From NCBI RefSeq assembly GCF_031581265.1, contig NZ_JAVLBQ010000010.1, forward strand, positions 1 through 64,000: a DNA stretch of 64,000 bases. The letters are read 5' to 3'. The position numbers were made by a program, and so were the translations under genes. Position 1 is the first letter of the stretch; each line of letters opens with the position of its first letter. Shown here piece after piece: positions 34,270-43,383 of the stretch. Below the pieces are notes generated by a model. That model was not told where the DNA came from, made no database searches, and saw only the letters and a program-made list of their open reading frames with translations. The stretch comes from Gracilimonas sp031581265 (GTDB lineage Bacteria > Bacteroidota > Rhodothermia > Balneolales > Balneolaceae).

Positions 34270-34345
34270 GAATAGGTTCAAGGTTTTAGGTTCAAGGTGC
34301 AAGTTGTTTTCTTATTCCTTGTACCTTGAGCCTTGCGCCTACAAA
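34270..34345. repeat. Intergenic palindrome between asnS and the M16 protease gene
   Basis: GGTTCAAGGTGCAAG pairs with CTTGTACCTTGAGCC across a short T-rich loop (arms about 34289-34303 and 34318-34332). It is preceded by a TTGGATTGATGATTT direct repeat. Its form is like other dispersed intergenic repeats of Bacteroidota. There is no T-tract, so it is not a clear terminator. Confidence 0.5.
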
Positions 34346-34352
34346 CTTGTGC

Positions 34353-35603
34353 CTAATTTTCCGGTAACAGTATGGCTTCCATGAAGTTTTCTTCGTTGAA
34401 GAATTCCTGTACAAAAGATTGAATTTGTTCGGCCGTAACCGCATCAATATTATCAACCAGCTCATCTAAAGTTACGAAACGTCCGAAATATAATTCACTT
34501 TTGGCGAGTCGGGTCATGCGATTACTGGTACTTTCCTGTGAGAGCAGAAGTTTTCCTTTTAATTGGGCTTTGGCTTCTTCGAGTTCTTTTTCAGGAACCG
34601 GGTCATCCTGCATTTTCTTTAGTTCTTTTTTGATGAGTTCACGAACGTGGTCAACATAATCTTTATCGGTTCCCACATAAATTCCCCATAAACCGGTATC
34701 AGTATAAGATTGGTTGAACGTCTGAATAGAGTAGCAGTATCCATACTTCTCACGAACGTTCTGATGTAGCCGTGAACTCATTCCGCCACCGAGTACGATA
34801 TTAGCCATGAGTAATAAATACTTATCATCGTGATCAAAATTCAGCGCTCTTCGACCGTAGATGTAATGCGTTTGCTCAATCGGTTTTGTGAGGGTTATGT
34901 CCTCATTTTTAAATTCAGGAAGAGGCTGTTCTTTTTCTTCAACATTTTTAGCCTCCAATTGCTCAAAATACTCCTTAACGGCCTCCACAACACGATCATG
35001 ATCAACATTCCCGGCTACCGAAATTAATAAGTTGCCGGGGTAATATCGGTCGCTCATGTAGTCATACAAATCCTGTCGTGAAAAATCGGAAACCGTTTTC
35101 TCAAACCCAAGCACAGGGCGACCAAGTTCATGTCCTTCAAAAATCTTGGCATTAAATTCCTCAAAAAGATAATCATCCGGAGAATCACGATACATCTTCA
35201 TCTCCTCGATCACCACCTTTTTTTCCTTTTCAACTTCCTCTTCCGGGAAGGATGGATGTAACACCATATCAGAAAGAACATCCAAGGCTCGATCAAGCTG
35301 GGTGTTCACGCATCGAGCATAATAGCAGGTATATTCAGATGAGGTAAATGCATTCAAATAACCACCGACTGATTCCATACTCAGCGCAATGTCGTAAGAA
35401 GATCTGGAATCGGTGCCTTTGAAAAGCATATGTTCCAGGAAATGCGTTATTCCTGCCTGTTCTTCGGTTTCGTTACGCCCACCTGTTTTAACCCAAATTC
35501 CAACGGATACGCTTTTAACGCTGTCAATATGCTCTGTTACAATGCGGAGTCCGTTGTCCAAAGTACTCTTATTAATAAAATCGATTTCTTGTGCTTCTGA
35601 CAT
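34353..35603 (-). CDS. M16-family zinc metalloprotease
   Basis: This is a 416-aa processing-peptidase-like protein. The inverted zinc motif HFLEHMLFKGT (HxxEH) is near residues 49-59, with the distal Glu about 75 residues later (EEEVEKEKKVVIEEM). A second, non-catalytic M16 domain follows, including the AQLKGKLLLSQESTSNRM segment. No signal peptide is seen, so it is probably cytoplasmic. It lies downstream of pnp and is separated from it by a terminator. Confidence 0.88.
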   Translation of the reverse strand: MSEAQEIDFINKSTLDNGLRIVTEHIDSVKSVSVGIWVKTGGRNETEEQAGITHFLEHMLFKGTDSRSSYDIALSMESVGGYLNAFTSSEYTCYYARCVNTQLDRALDVLSDMVLHPSFPEEEVEKEKKVVIEEMKMYRDSPDDYLFEEFNAKIFEGHELGRPVLGFEKTVSDFSRQDLYDYMSDRYYPGNLLISVAGNVDHDRVVEAVKEYFEQLEAKNVEEKEQPLPEFKNEDITLTKPIEQTHYIYGRRALNFDHDDKYLLLMANIVLGGGMSSRLHQNVREKYGYCYSIQTFNQSYTDTGLWGIYVGTDKDYVDHVRELIKKELKKMQDDPVPEKELEEAKAQLKGKLLLSQESTSNRMTRLAKSELYFGRFVTLDELVDNIDAVTAEQIQSFVQEFFNEENFMEAILLPEN

Positions 35604-35667
35604 ATTCCTTTAAATCTTATTTGATATTCGATCCATCCATATTAGAAAATAGATCGGTTTACCATTC

Positions 35668-35702
35668 AAAAAAATGGCGCTCTTCCTAAAAGAAAGAGCG
35701 CC
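35668..35702 (-). terminator. Rho-independent terminator after pnp
   Basis: On the minus strand GGCGCTCTT and AAGAGCGCC pair (arms 35694-35702 and 35676-35684), followed by a T-tract (35668-35674). It lies 28 bases after the pnp stop. Confidence 0.85.
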
Positions 35703-35730
35703 AAATATACTAAGCTTTTCGAGTAAAGAC

Positions 35731-37845
35731 TTACTCTTCCTCGTCTTTATCTAACAGAACTTTTCTGGACAGACGAAGTTTATTGCCCGGTTCAATTTTG
35801 AGCAATTTAACTTCAATTTCGTCACCAACACTCATGTAATCATTTACGTTCTTAACATGTTCGTGTGCTACTTCCGAAATATGAAGTAATCCGTCTCTAC
35901 CGGGAGCAATCTCTACAAAGGCACCGAAATCTTTAATAGACTTCACTTCACCTTTATAAACAGCTCCTTCTTCTAACTGCCCGGTAATTGCTTTAATGCG
36001 TTCTTGCGCATCTTTCGCTTTATCGAGGCTGTCTGCAGAAATAGTGATCTTACCTTTTCCGGTATCGTCATCTTCTTCGATCCAGATTTCGGTATCGGTT
36101 TCTTTCTGAAGAGTTTGAATTACTTTTCCACCTGGCCCAATAACAGCACCAATCATATCGCCATCAATTTCCATATTGATAAACTGTGGTGCGTATTCAG
36201 ATAGTTGCTCTCTCGGGGTTGAAAGGGTCTCTGCCATTTTGCCTAGAATGTGCATTCTTCCAGTATGTGCTTGTTTGAGGGCTTCTTCCATAACATCAAA
36301 TGAAATACCTTGTACTTTCATATCCATCTGGCAGGCAGTAATACCATCCGCAGTACCGGCTGTTTTGAAGTCCATGTCGCCCATGAAATCTTCTTCACCA
36401 CGAATATCTGAAAGAACAACCGAGTTATTTTCACCCACAATCATACCCATTGCAATACCTGCAACCGGTTTTTTGAGGGGAACACCGGCATCCATCAATG
36501 CCATAGAGCCACCACAAACGGAAGCCATGGAAGATGAACCGTTGGATTCAGTAATGTCAGAAATTACACGGATTACATAACCGAAATCATCAAAAGATGG
36601 CATCATCATTCTAAGCGCTCGTTCGGCAAGGTGTCCGTGGCCAATTTCTCGTCGGCCGGGACCTCTTAAAAATCCGGCTTCTCCAACTGAATATGGAGGA
36701 AAGTTATAATGCAGATAGAATTTCTTCTCTTCCTCATCAAACAAGGTGTCAACAGCCTGGGCATCTTTTTTCGTACCTAATGTAACGGAAACCAGTGCCT
36801 GTGTTTCACCACGGGTAAATACTGCTGATCCGTGTGTTCGAGCGAGGTATCCGACTTGTGTCCAGATATCACGAACATCTTCAGGAGCACGGCCGTCAAT
36901 TCTGCGTTTTTTCTCCAGAATCATGTTTCGGAGTTCTTCCTTCTCTACAGAACTCAGGATATCCTTGACAATATCCATTTCTTCTTCAAACTCTTCTTCA
37001 AGCTCAGCAATAACGCTGTCTTTGGCTTCCTGAAGCTTTTCGGAATATTCTTCTTTTCCAAGTCCGATGTTAACTACATCTTTGATTTTGTCGGTAGCTA
37101 ATTCGCGAACTTTATTTTCAATTTCTTCGGGATTAGATTCTGGAACAAATTCTCTTTTATCGTTACCGTACTCTTCTCGAAGTTCTTCCTGGAATTCACA
37201 TAAAGTAATAATTGAGGCGTGAGCTGCTTTAATCGCACCCAGCATTTCATCTTCTGAAATTTCATCCATCTCTCCTTCCATCATCAAAACAGAATCAGCA
37301 GTACCACCCACAATCATGTCGATATCGCTTTTTTCCAATTCTGAAAGTGTTGGGTTGATAACAAATTCGCCGTCAACACGACCTACACGAACTTCGGCCA
37401 TAGGGCCTTCAAATGGTACGTCTGAGATATGCAAAGCAGCTGAGGCTCCAAATCCACCTAATACATCCCCATCATTTTCTCCATCTGAAGAAAGAACGCT
37501 TGAGATGATTTGGGTTTCACATAAATATCCTTTGGGAAATAAAGGACGTAAACTGCGGTCAATTAAACGACTCGCTAAAATTTCTTTTTCGGAAGGACGT
37601 CCTTCACGCTTCATAAATCCACCGGGGAAACGTCCGCCGGCTGAAAAACTTTCTCTGTGATCAACTACTAATGGGAAAAAGTTCTGTCCCGGTTTTGGTT
37701 CTTTAGCACTTACGGCGGTACATAATACCTGGGTATCTCCCATTCGAACCACTACAGCGCCATCGGCTTGCTTAGCAATCCTGCCTGTTTCTACTGAAAG
37801 CACCTTTCCCGGTGCAAATTCTACACTTCTTATTTCTTCTTTCAT
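35731..37845 (-). CDS. pnp: Polyribonucleotide nucleotidyltransferase (PNPase)
   Basis: This is a 704-aa phosphorolytic 3'-5' exoribonuclease and core degradosome component. Two RNase PH-like domains flank a helical linker. The catalytic region of the second has RGPGRREIGHGHLAERALR and SDITESNGSSSMASVCGG. A KH domain (DMIGAVIGPGGKVIQTLQ) and an S1 domain (GAVYKGEVKSIKDFGAFVEI) follow. Length and order are standard. It follows rpsO, as in many bacteria, with a terminator between them, and is ended by its own terminator. Confidence 0.96.
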   Translation of the reverse strand: MKEEIRSVEFAPGKVLSVETGRIAKQADGAVVVRMGDTQVLCTAVSAKEPKPGQNFFPLVVDHRESFSAGGRFPGGFMKREGRPSEKEILASRLIDRSLRPLFPKGYLCETQIISSVLSSDGENDGDVLGGFGASAALHISDVPFEGPMAEVRVGRVDGEFVINPTLSELEKSDIDMIVGGTADSVLMMEGEMDEISEDEMLGAIKAAHASIITLCEFQEELREEYGNDKREFVPESNPEEIENKVRELATDKIKDVVNIGLGKEEYSEKLQEAKDSVIAELEEEFEEEMDIVKDILSSVEKEELRNMILEKKRRIDGRAPEDVRDIWTQVGYLARTHGSAVFTRGETQALVSVTLGTKKDAQAVDTLFDEEEKKFYLHYNFPPYSVGEAGFLRGPGRREIGHGHLAERALRMMMPSFDDFGYVIRVISDITESNGSSSMASVCGGSMALMDAGVPLKKPVAGIAMGMIVGENNSVVLSDIRGEEDFMGDMDFKTAGTADGITACQMDMKVQGISFDVMEEALKQAHTGRMHILGKMAETLSTPREQLSEYAPQFINMEIDGDMIGAVIGPGGKVIQTLQKETDTEIWIEEDDDTGKGKITISADSLDKAKDAQERIKAITGQLEEGAVYKGEVKSIKDFGAFVEIAPGRDGLLHISEVAHEHVKNVNDYMSVGDEIEVKLLKIEPGNKLRLSRKVLLDKDEEE

Positions 37846-37916
37846 TGTCTTTTTTGTCTTTATTGATTTGCGAACCCTGCCAACAACAGATAAGAAATAA
37901 TAGCGGCAGGATAAAT

Positions 37917-37940
37917 TAAAAAAGGCTCCACAATGGAGCC
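37917..37940 (-). terminator. Terminator after rpsO
   Basis: GGCTCCA and TGGAGCC pair around a three-base loop (37924-37940) and run into a T-tract on the minus strand. It is 16 bases after the rpsO stop and upstream of pnp, so pnp may have its own promoter or depend on readthrough. Confidence 0.8.
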
Positions 37941-37956
37941 TTTATACGATATATAA

Positions 37957-38226
37957 TTACTTACGGATACCGAGCTCTTTGATGAGTTCTCTGTACTTCT
38001 CGATATCGTTCTTCATAAGGTAGTTTAACAACCTTCTTCTTTTTCCAACCATTTTCAATAATCCACGTCGAGATGCGTGATCTAATTTATTGTCTTTCAG
38101 GTGTTCGGTTAGGTCATTAATTCTTTTGGTGAGAAGGGCAATTTGTCCTTCAGTGGAACCCGTATCGGTTTCACTTTTTCCAAACTTCTTAAAGATTTCT
38201 TTTTTTTCTTCTGCGGTTATGGTCAT
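37957..38226 (-). CDS. rpsO: 30S ribosomal protein S15
   Basis: This is an 89-aa primary 16S rRNA-binding protein. The hallmark GSTEGQIALLTKRINDLTEHL and the DHASRRGLLKMVGKRRRLLNYL segment are present at full length. It lies next to pnp and downstream of the rimP-nusA-infB operon, the usual neighbourhood, here with ribF in between. Confidence 0.97.
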   Translation of the reverse strand: MTITAEEKKEIFKKFGKSETDTGSTEGQIALLTKRINDLTEHLKDNKLDHASRRGLLKMVGKRRRLLNYLMKNDIEKYRELIKELGIRK

Positions 38227-38323
38227 TGCAATGTTTAGTTATAACTTATATAAATCGATTTATAGTTTTCAAAGATAGGGGTTTTTAGTGTAATGGACAA
38301 TAACTTGATCAATGATTTCCACC

Positions 38324-39253
38324 TTAGCCTAAAATCTTTCTACTGCTTTGCTTATCTTTTTTTAGTTGTTGCTTCAGCGCTTCAATACCCTCAAATTTTT
38401 GTTCATCCCGAATACGATCTATAAAACGAACTTGAATGGTATCCCCATAAATCTCTTCATCAAAATCGAAGATATTGACTTCTATTGTTCGTTCATCTTC
38501 CCCAAATGTCGGGCGAAGACCGATATTCATCATTCCCCCAGACCATTCACCTGCTACGCGCACTTTCACCGCATATACCCCGTTTTTTGGAATGACTTTA
38601 TTTTTATGCTCAGGTTTAAGGTTTGCAGTTGGATAGCCAATCTTACGCCCTCGCTCATCTCCATGCATCACTATCCCATTCAGCAGGTATTCACGGCCAA
38701 GGTATTCTGCGGCTTTCTTCACGTTACCCTCCACAGCCAGCGTTTTTCGGGTCACGGTACTACTTATGGTTACATCTCCCATTTCCTGCTTGGAAACCAC
38801 ATAGGAATCAAAACCTAACTTTTGTCCCAGTTTTTTGATGGTATCTATAGTGCCTTCGCGATCTTTGCCAAAATGATGGTCATAGCCAATTACAAATTCA
38901 CTTACTCCTATTTTTTTATGAATAATATCTCGGACAAATTCTTCCGAGCTAAGCAGGGAAAAGTCACGATCAAAGGGAATCACCAATAGCACATCAATCC
39001 CCAAATCCTCTAAAATTTCACAGCGTTCTTTTAAGGTAGTCAGCATTTTTATGCCGTCTTCCCCGGGATTGATAATTTCACGTGGGTGCGGATCGAATGT
39101 AACGACTAAACTTCTGGCGTTACGTTCATTAGCTTTTTCCACTACCGTTTCCATGAGTTTACGATGCCCGATGTGAACCCCGTCGAATGTTCCAACGGTG
39201 ACCACCGTATTAGGATTTCGCTCAATATTTTTTAACTCAATTAACTTTCCCAT
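38324..39253 (-). CDS. ribF: Bifunctional riboflavin kinase / FAD synthetase
   Basis: The protein is 309 aa. The N-terminal FMN adenylyltransferase domain has VTVGTFDGVHIGHRKLM (HxGH nucleotidyl-transferase motif) near residues 20-36. The C-terminal riboflavin kinase domain has GIVMHGDERGRKIGYPTANL and VYAVKV. It turns riboflavin into FMN and then FAD. It is the last gene of the rimP-nusA-infB-rbfA-truB-ribF run and overlaps truB by 13 bases. Confidence 0.93.
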   Translation of the reverse strand: MGKLIELKNIERNPNTVVTVGTFDGVHIGHRKLMETVVEKANERNARSLVVTFDPHPREIINPGEDGIKMLTTLKERCEILEDLGIDVLLVIPFDRDFSLLSSEEFVRDIIHKKIGVSEFVIGYDHHFGKDREGTIDTIKKLGQKLGFDSYVVSKQEMGDVTISSTVTRKTLAVEGNVKKAAEYLGREYLLNGIVMHGDERGRKIGYPTANLKPEHKNKVIPKNGVYAVKVRVAGEWSGGMMNIGLRPTFGEDERTIEVNIFDFDEEIYGDTIQVRFIDRIRDEQKFEGIEALKQQLKKDKQSSRKILG

Positions 39254-39984
39254 AACTCTTTTAATTGGTCTGCCAGGTCGTGAGGGTGTAATGCCTCATC
39301 CACTGAATAATGTCCGATTGCAGTTCGTTCTAATCCACTTAGAAAGGCTTTTGATTCAAGCGCTTCCCCAAGATCTCTTGCCAAAGAACGAATATATGTT
39401 CCTTTACTGCAATCTGTTTTCAGTTTCAATTTAGGAGTATCAAAATTTAAAATTTCATGGCGATGTAACGTGATTTGTCTCGGCGGACGGTCAACTTCTT
39501 TTCCTTCCCGGGCTAATTCATACAATTTCTTTCCACCGTACTTTAAAGCAGAATACATGGGTGGTACCTGATTGATAGTGCCGGTAAATTCTTGTTTTAA
39601 AACTTCAACAATATTTTTTCCGGTGATATGTGCCCATTCCCTTTCTTCAACCACCTCTCCTTCAGCATCGTAGGTTGAGGTGGCCTTGCCGAAAGTAATT
39701 TCTGCCAAATAGGTTTTAGGAAGTTCCTGAATCATGGAGATAGATTTAGTGGCCTTGCCACAACATAAGATCAAAAGACCGGTTGCCAGAGGATCAAGGG
39801 TTCCTGCATGACCCGTTTTCTTCACCCGTATGCGTTTTCTCAAAAACTTTACCACATCAAAACTGGACCATTCCAACGGTTTATCAATCAGAAATATGGC
39901 CCCTGCTTTAAAATCTGTTTCTTTGGTGGGAAGCTGGTTTTTACCAAATACAGGGAGCTGATCTAATGGTATTGCTTGCGCCAT
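39241..39984 (-). CDS. truB: tRNA pseudouridine-55 synthase
   Basis: The protein is 247 aa and modifies U55 in the T loop of tRNAs. The catalytic Asp lies in GHAGTLDPLATGLL near residues 55-68, with DKPLEWSSFDVV before it. The family's YxAxxxFGxATxTxDxxG pattern follows as YLAEITFGKATSTYDAEG. It lacks a PUA domain, as expected for this shorter type. Its ATG overlaps the rbfA stop by one base. Confidence 0.93.
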   Translation of the reverse strand: MAQAIPLDQLPVFGKNQLPTKETDFKAGAIFLIDKPLEWSSFDVVKFLRKRIRVKKTGHAGTLDPLATGLLILCCGKATKSISMIQELPKTYLAEITFGKATSTYDAEGEVVEEREWAHITGKNIVEVLKQEFTGTINQVPPMYSALKYGGKKLYELAREGKEVDRPPRQITLHRHEILNFDTPKLKLKTDCSKGTYIRSLARDLGEALESKAFLSGLERTAIGHYSVDEALHPHDLADQLKELWES

Positions 39985-40358
39985 CAGTTGTTGTCTTGCG
40001 TATCGGAATCCTTTTCCGGAATATTCACTTTCTTGAAAAGCTGTTCGATCTTGTTGACGTATTCGGCGGTGTCATCCTGGTAAAAGTGAAGCTCAGGAAT
40101 TTTACGAACCTGATTTTTTATTTTTGAAGCCAGCTCGTATCTGATTTCGTCAATATGTTCGTTAATGAATTGATAGACCGGCAATTCATCCCGACCGGGT
40201 GCAAAAACACTTAGATATATTCTTGCAATAGACAAGTCATCTGTCATTCTCACATTGGTAACCGTCACGAAAGTACCGTCGGGCTGGTAAGATTGTTGAA
40301 TAATGTGACCGATATCCTTTTTTATAACTGCTGCTAATCGCTCTGGTCTGAAACCCAT
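39984..40358 (-). CDS. rbfA: Ribosome-binding factor A
   Basis: This is a 124-aa KH-like 30S maturation and cold-adaptation factor. It shows RPERLAAVIKKDIGHIIQQ, TVTNVRMTDDLSIARIYLSVF and VRKIPELHFYQDDTAEY in the family order. It sits between infB and truB as in most bacteria, 88 bases after infB. Confidence 0.93.
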   Translation of the reverse strand: MGFRPERLAAVIKKDIGHIIQQSYQPDGTFVTVTNVRMTDDLSIARIYLSVFAPGRDELPVYQFINEHIDEIRYELASKIKNQVRKIPELHFYQDDTAEYVNKIEQLFKKVNIPEKDSDTQDNN

Positions 40359-40446
40359 GATTCAATAATTTGAGATGTTCAAAATTCTAAACCCGGTTTT
40401 CAAATGCAGATAAATGCTTTCAGGAAACCGGGGCTTTCAATAAACC

Positions 40447-43326
40447 TTAACCGGCTGAGTCTTCGAGCGTACGTTTCTCTTCTACTACTTTATAACTCTC
40501 TATTTGGTCACCGACTTTGATATCATTATAACCCTGTATACTGATACCGCACTCATATCCGGAGGATACTTCTTTGACGTCATCTTTGAAACGTTTTAGG
40601 GCATCGATTTCACCGTCATAGATTACAACTCCATCACGAACAAGTCTGATCGGGTTATTTCGTTCAACTTTACCTTCTGTTACATAACAACCGGCAATGG
40701 TTCCAACCTTGGATACTTTGAAAGTCTCACGGACTTCTACGACACCCATCATCTGTTCTTTGATTTCAGGTGACAGAAGACCTTCAAGAGCATCACGTAC
40801 TTCATCAACAGCATCATAAATAACACTGAATAGACGGACATCAATCTCTTCTTCTTCGGCAAGCTTACGGGCTTGTGAAGTTGGTCTAACCTGGAAACCA
40901 ATAATAATGGCATCAGAAGCAGATGCGAGCAATACATCGGATTCAGAAATTGCTCCTGCCCCGGTGTGTATTATATTTACAGCAACTTCATCAGTACTTA
41001 ATTTCTGAAGTGAACCGGAAAGCGCCTCAATAGAACCATCCACGTCGGCTTTTACAATTACATTCAGTTCAGATACTTCACCCAGAGCAAGTCGTCTTGA
41101 AATATCGTCGAGGGTCATATGCTTGGTTTTGCGTATCGACTGTTCCCGACGAATTTGCATACGCTCGTTGGCTACTTCTTTAGCAGTTTTCTCATCTTCC
41201 GCTACAACCAGTTTGTCACCGGCCTGGGGCATATCATCAAAACCCATTAACTGAACCGGTGTTGACGGTCCTGCTTTTTCTACTCTTTGTCCATGCTCGT
41301 TTTCCATAGCACGTACGCGACCAAAACAAGGTCCTGCCACAAACGGATCGCCAACTTTAAGCGTACCACCCTGCACCAGGATATTTGCTACAATACCCTT
41401 TCCTTTATCAAGTCGTGCTTCAAGAACAACACCATCTGCTCTTCGGTCTGCATTGGCTTTAAGTTCAAGTAATTCGGATTCAATCAATAGTTTTTCAAGC
41501 AGGTCTTCAATTCCCTGTCCTGTGTGGGCTGAAACCTCTGCATACTGAACCTGACCTCCGTATTCCTCAACAATAACATCATGCTCGGCCAATTCGGATT
41601 TAATTCTATCCGGATTTACACCCTCCAGATCCATCTTATTGATTGCTACAACTATAGGTACTCCCGCTGCTTTGGCGTGATTGATAGCCTCAATAGTTTG
41701 GGGCATCACAGAGTCATCAGCTGCAACTACCAGAATAACAATATCGGTAGCTTGCGCACCACGAGAACGCATTGCGGTAAAGGCCTCGTGACCCGGTGTA
41801 TCTAAGAAAGTAATTTCATTCTCATTATGTACGACTTGGTAAGCACCAACGTGCTGCGTAATACCACCGGCCTCGCCTGCTGCAACTTTCTCTTCCCTGA
41901 TATAGTCAAGCAACGAAGTTTTACCGTGATCAACGTGCCCCATGACAGTAATGATAGGTGCACGGGGATTAAGGTCTTCTTCATCATCCTCGGGAATGGT
42001 AAGTTCCTCATCCATTTCCTCGGCTTCAATAAACTTAACTTCTTTACCGTATTCCTCGGCAACCAATTCTATGGTTCCTGCATCAAGCCTTTGGTTGATG
42101 GTGATCATCAAACCAATTGACATACAGATGGAAATAATATCATTAACCCCTACATCCAGGAGGTCAGCAAGTTCGTTTGCAGTGATGAATTCTGTTGTTT
42201 CTATAACATCAGACTCCTGTTCTTCACGTTCTGCTTGCTTTTGCAGTTCCTCCTCGCGCTCCTCTTTTCTTTCTCGCCGGCGTTTTTGTCGCTTACTCCC
42301 TACAGTTTTAGATGCTTTCATCTTCTGCATGGTTTCGCGCATCATTTTATCTACATCCGTTTCATCAATTTCACTCTTACGCTTTCTCTTCTTCTTTTTC
42401 TTACTGGTAGATTTTTTCTTCTTAGTGCCTGAATCATCATCGTCTTTTCGATCTTTACGACGTTTTCTCTTCTTGCGCCGTTTCTTGTCGGCAACATCGC
42501 TGGTGAAAGATGCTTTACCTAATACCTTAGTTCCCTTAAGCTTACCTGCCGCCCCACGGATTACATCTTCATCCTCTTCTTCTTCGGCGTCACTCTTATC
42601 CTCTTCCTTCTCTGCTTTGTCTTCTGTTTCTTTATCAGATTTGGCTTCTTTCTTCTCTTCTTCTTTCTGATCTGAAGACTCTTTCTTAGCCTCTACTTTC
42701 TGTTCTTCTTTTTCTTCGTCGTCAGTTTTTTCAGTCTTTTCAGGTTTTCTCTCTTCTGCAGCTTCTTCCTTTTTTTCCTCGTCTTTTGCTTTAGTCTGCT
42801 CTTCTTCCTCAGGTTTCTCTTCTGCTACACCTTCTTCTTTAACTTCGTCTTCAGCTTTTTCTTCCTTTTTCTCAGGTTCATCTTCCGGCTGATCTTTTTC
42901 TTTTTCTACCTCTTCCTGTGGTTCTGCTTCAAGATCATCCTCTTCTTCTTCATCCTCCGGTTCGGGCTCTAAATCCAGTGTCTCTTCTTCTGGTTCTAAA
43001 TCAGGCGTATCCTCTTCAGGCTCCAAACCGATACTATCTTCAATGGGCTCCAGCACATTATCGATAGTCACACTCTCATTTCGCTGGTTCATCATTTGGT
43101 TTCGACGGCTTTCGTACTCCTCACGAGCTTTTTCGTGATCTGCGCTCTTAGCTTTGTCCTCACCGTACTCTTGATCCAGGATGGTATACATCTCTGGTGT
43201 AACTTTGTAGTTTGGACGGTTGGATGCATCAAAACCTTTATCATTTAATGTATCTACAATAGTCTGTGTAGTTACATTAAATTCGGATGCAACTTTGAAT
43301 AATGGTTTGGGTCTTTTAGACGTCAT
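40447..43326 (-). CDS. infB: Translation initiation factor IF-2
   Basis: The protein is 959 aa. A short N-terminal IF2_N domain (VTTQTIVDTLNDKGF) is followed by a very long low-complexity stretch. It is Glu/Asp-rich and then Lys/Arg-rich, spanning about residues 90-370. The G domain has GHVDHGKTSLLD, DTPGHEAF and NKMD, followed by domains II-IV and the C-terminal fMet-tRNA binding region (TEGKVERNNPIRLVRDG). The charged stretch is longer than in E. coli IF-2 but of a kind common in Bacteroidota. Confidence 0.96.
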   Translation of the reverse strand: MTSKRPKPLFKVASEFNVTTQTIVDTLNDKGFDASNRPNYKVTPEMYTILDQEYGEDKAKSADHEKAREEYESRRNQMMNQRNESVTIDNVLEPIEDSIGLEPEEDTPDLEPEEETLDLEPEPEDEEEEDDLEAEPQEEVEKEKDQPEDEPEKKEEKAEDEVKEEGVAEEKPEEEEQTKAKDEEKKEEAAEERKPEKTEKTDDEEKEEQKVEAKKESSDQKEEEKKEAKSDKETEDKAEKEEDKSDAEEEEDEDVIRGAAGKLKGTKVLGKASFTSDVADKKRRKKRKRRKDRKDDDDSGTKKKKSTSKKKKKRKRKSEIDETDVDKMMRETMQKMKASKTVGSKRQKRRRERKEEREEELQKQAEREEQESDVIETTEFITANELADLLDVGVNDIISICMSIGLMITINQRLDAGTIELVAEEYGKEVKFIEAEEMDEELTIPEDDEEDLNPRAPIITVMGHVDHGKTSLLDYIREEKVAAGEAGGITQHVGAYQVVHNENEITFLDTPGHEAFTAMRSRGAQATDIVILVVAADDSVMPQTIEAINHAKAAGVPIVVAINKMDLEGVNPDRIKSELAEHDVIVEEYGGQVQYAEVSAHTGQGIEDLLEKLLIESELLELKANADRRADGVVLEARLDKGKGIVANILVQGGTLKVGDPFVAGPCFGRVRAMENEHGQRVEKAGPSTPVQLMGFDDMPQAGDKLVVAEDEKTAKEVANERMQIRREQSIRKTKHMTLDDISRRLALGEVSELNVIVKADVDGSIEALSGSLQKLSTDEVAVNIIHTGAGAISESDVLLASASDAIIIGFQVRPTSQARKLAEEEEIDVRLFSVIYDAVDEVRDALEGLLSPEIKEQMMGVVEVRETFKVSKVGTIAGCYVTEGKVERNNPIRLVRDGVVIYDGEIDALKRFKDDVKEVSSGYECGISIQGYNDIKVGDQIESYKVVEEKRTLEDSAG

Positions 43327-43383
43327 AAATGAGTTTTAAATGTGAGCTTATTAAACTAAGAATTTTTGAGTGGAATTGCCGAC

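Noticed and set aside
41942..42670. 242-codon plus-strand frame opposite infB
   Set aside because: It is the Ser-rich shadow of the Glu/Lys-rich IF-2 stretch on the minus strand.
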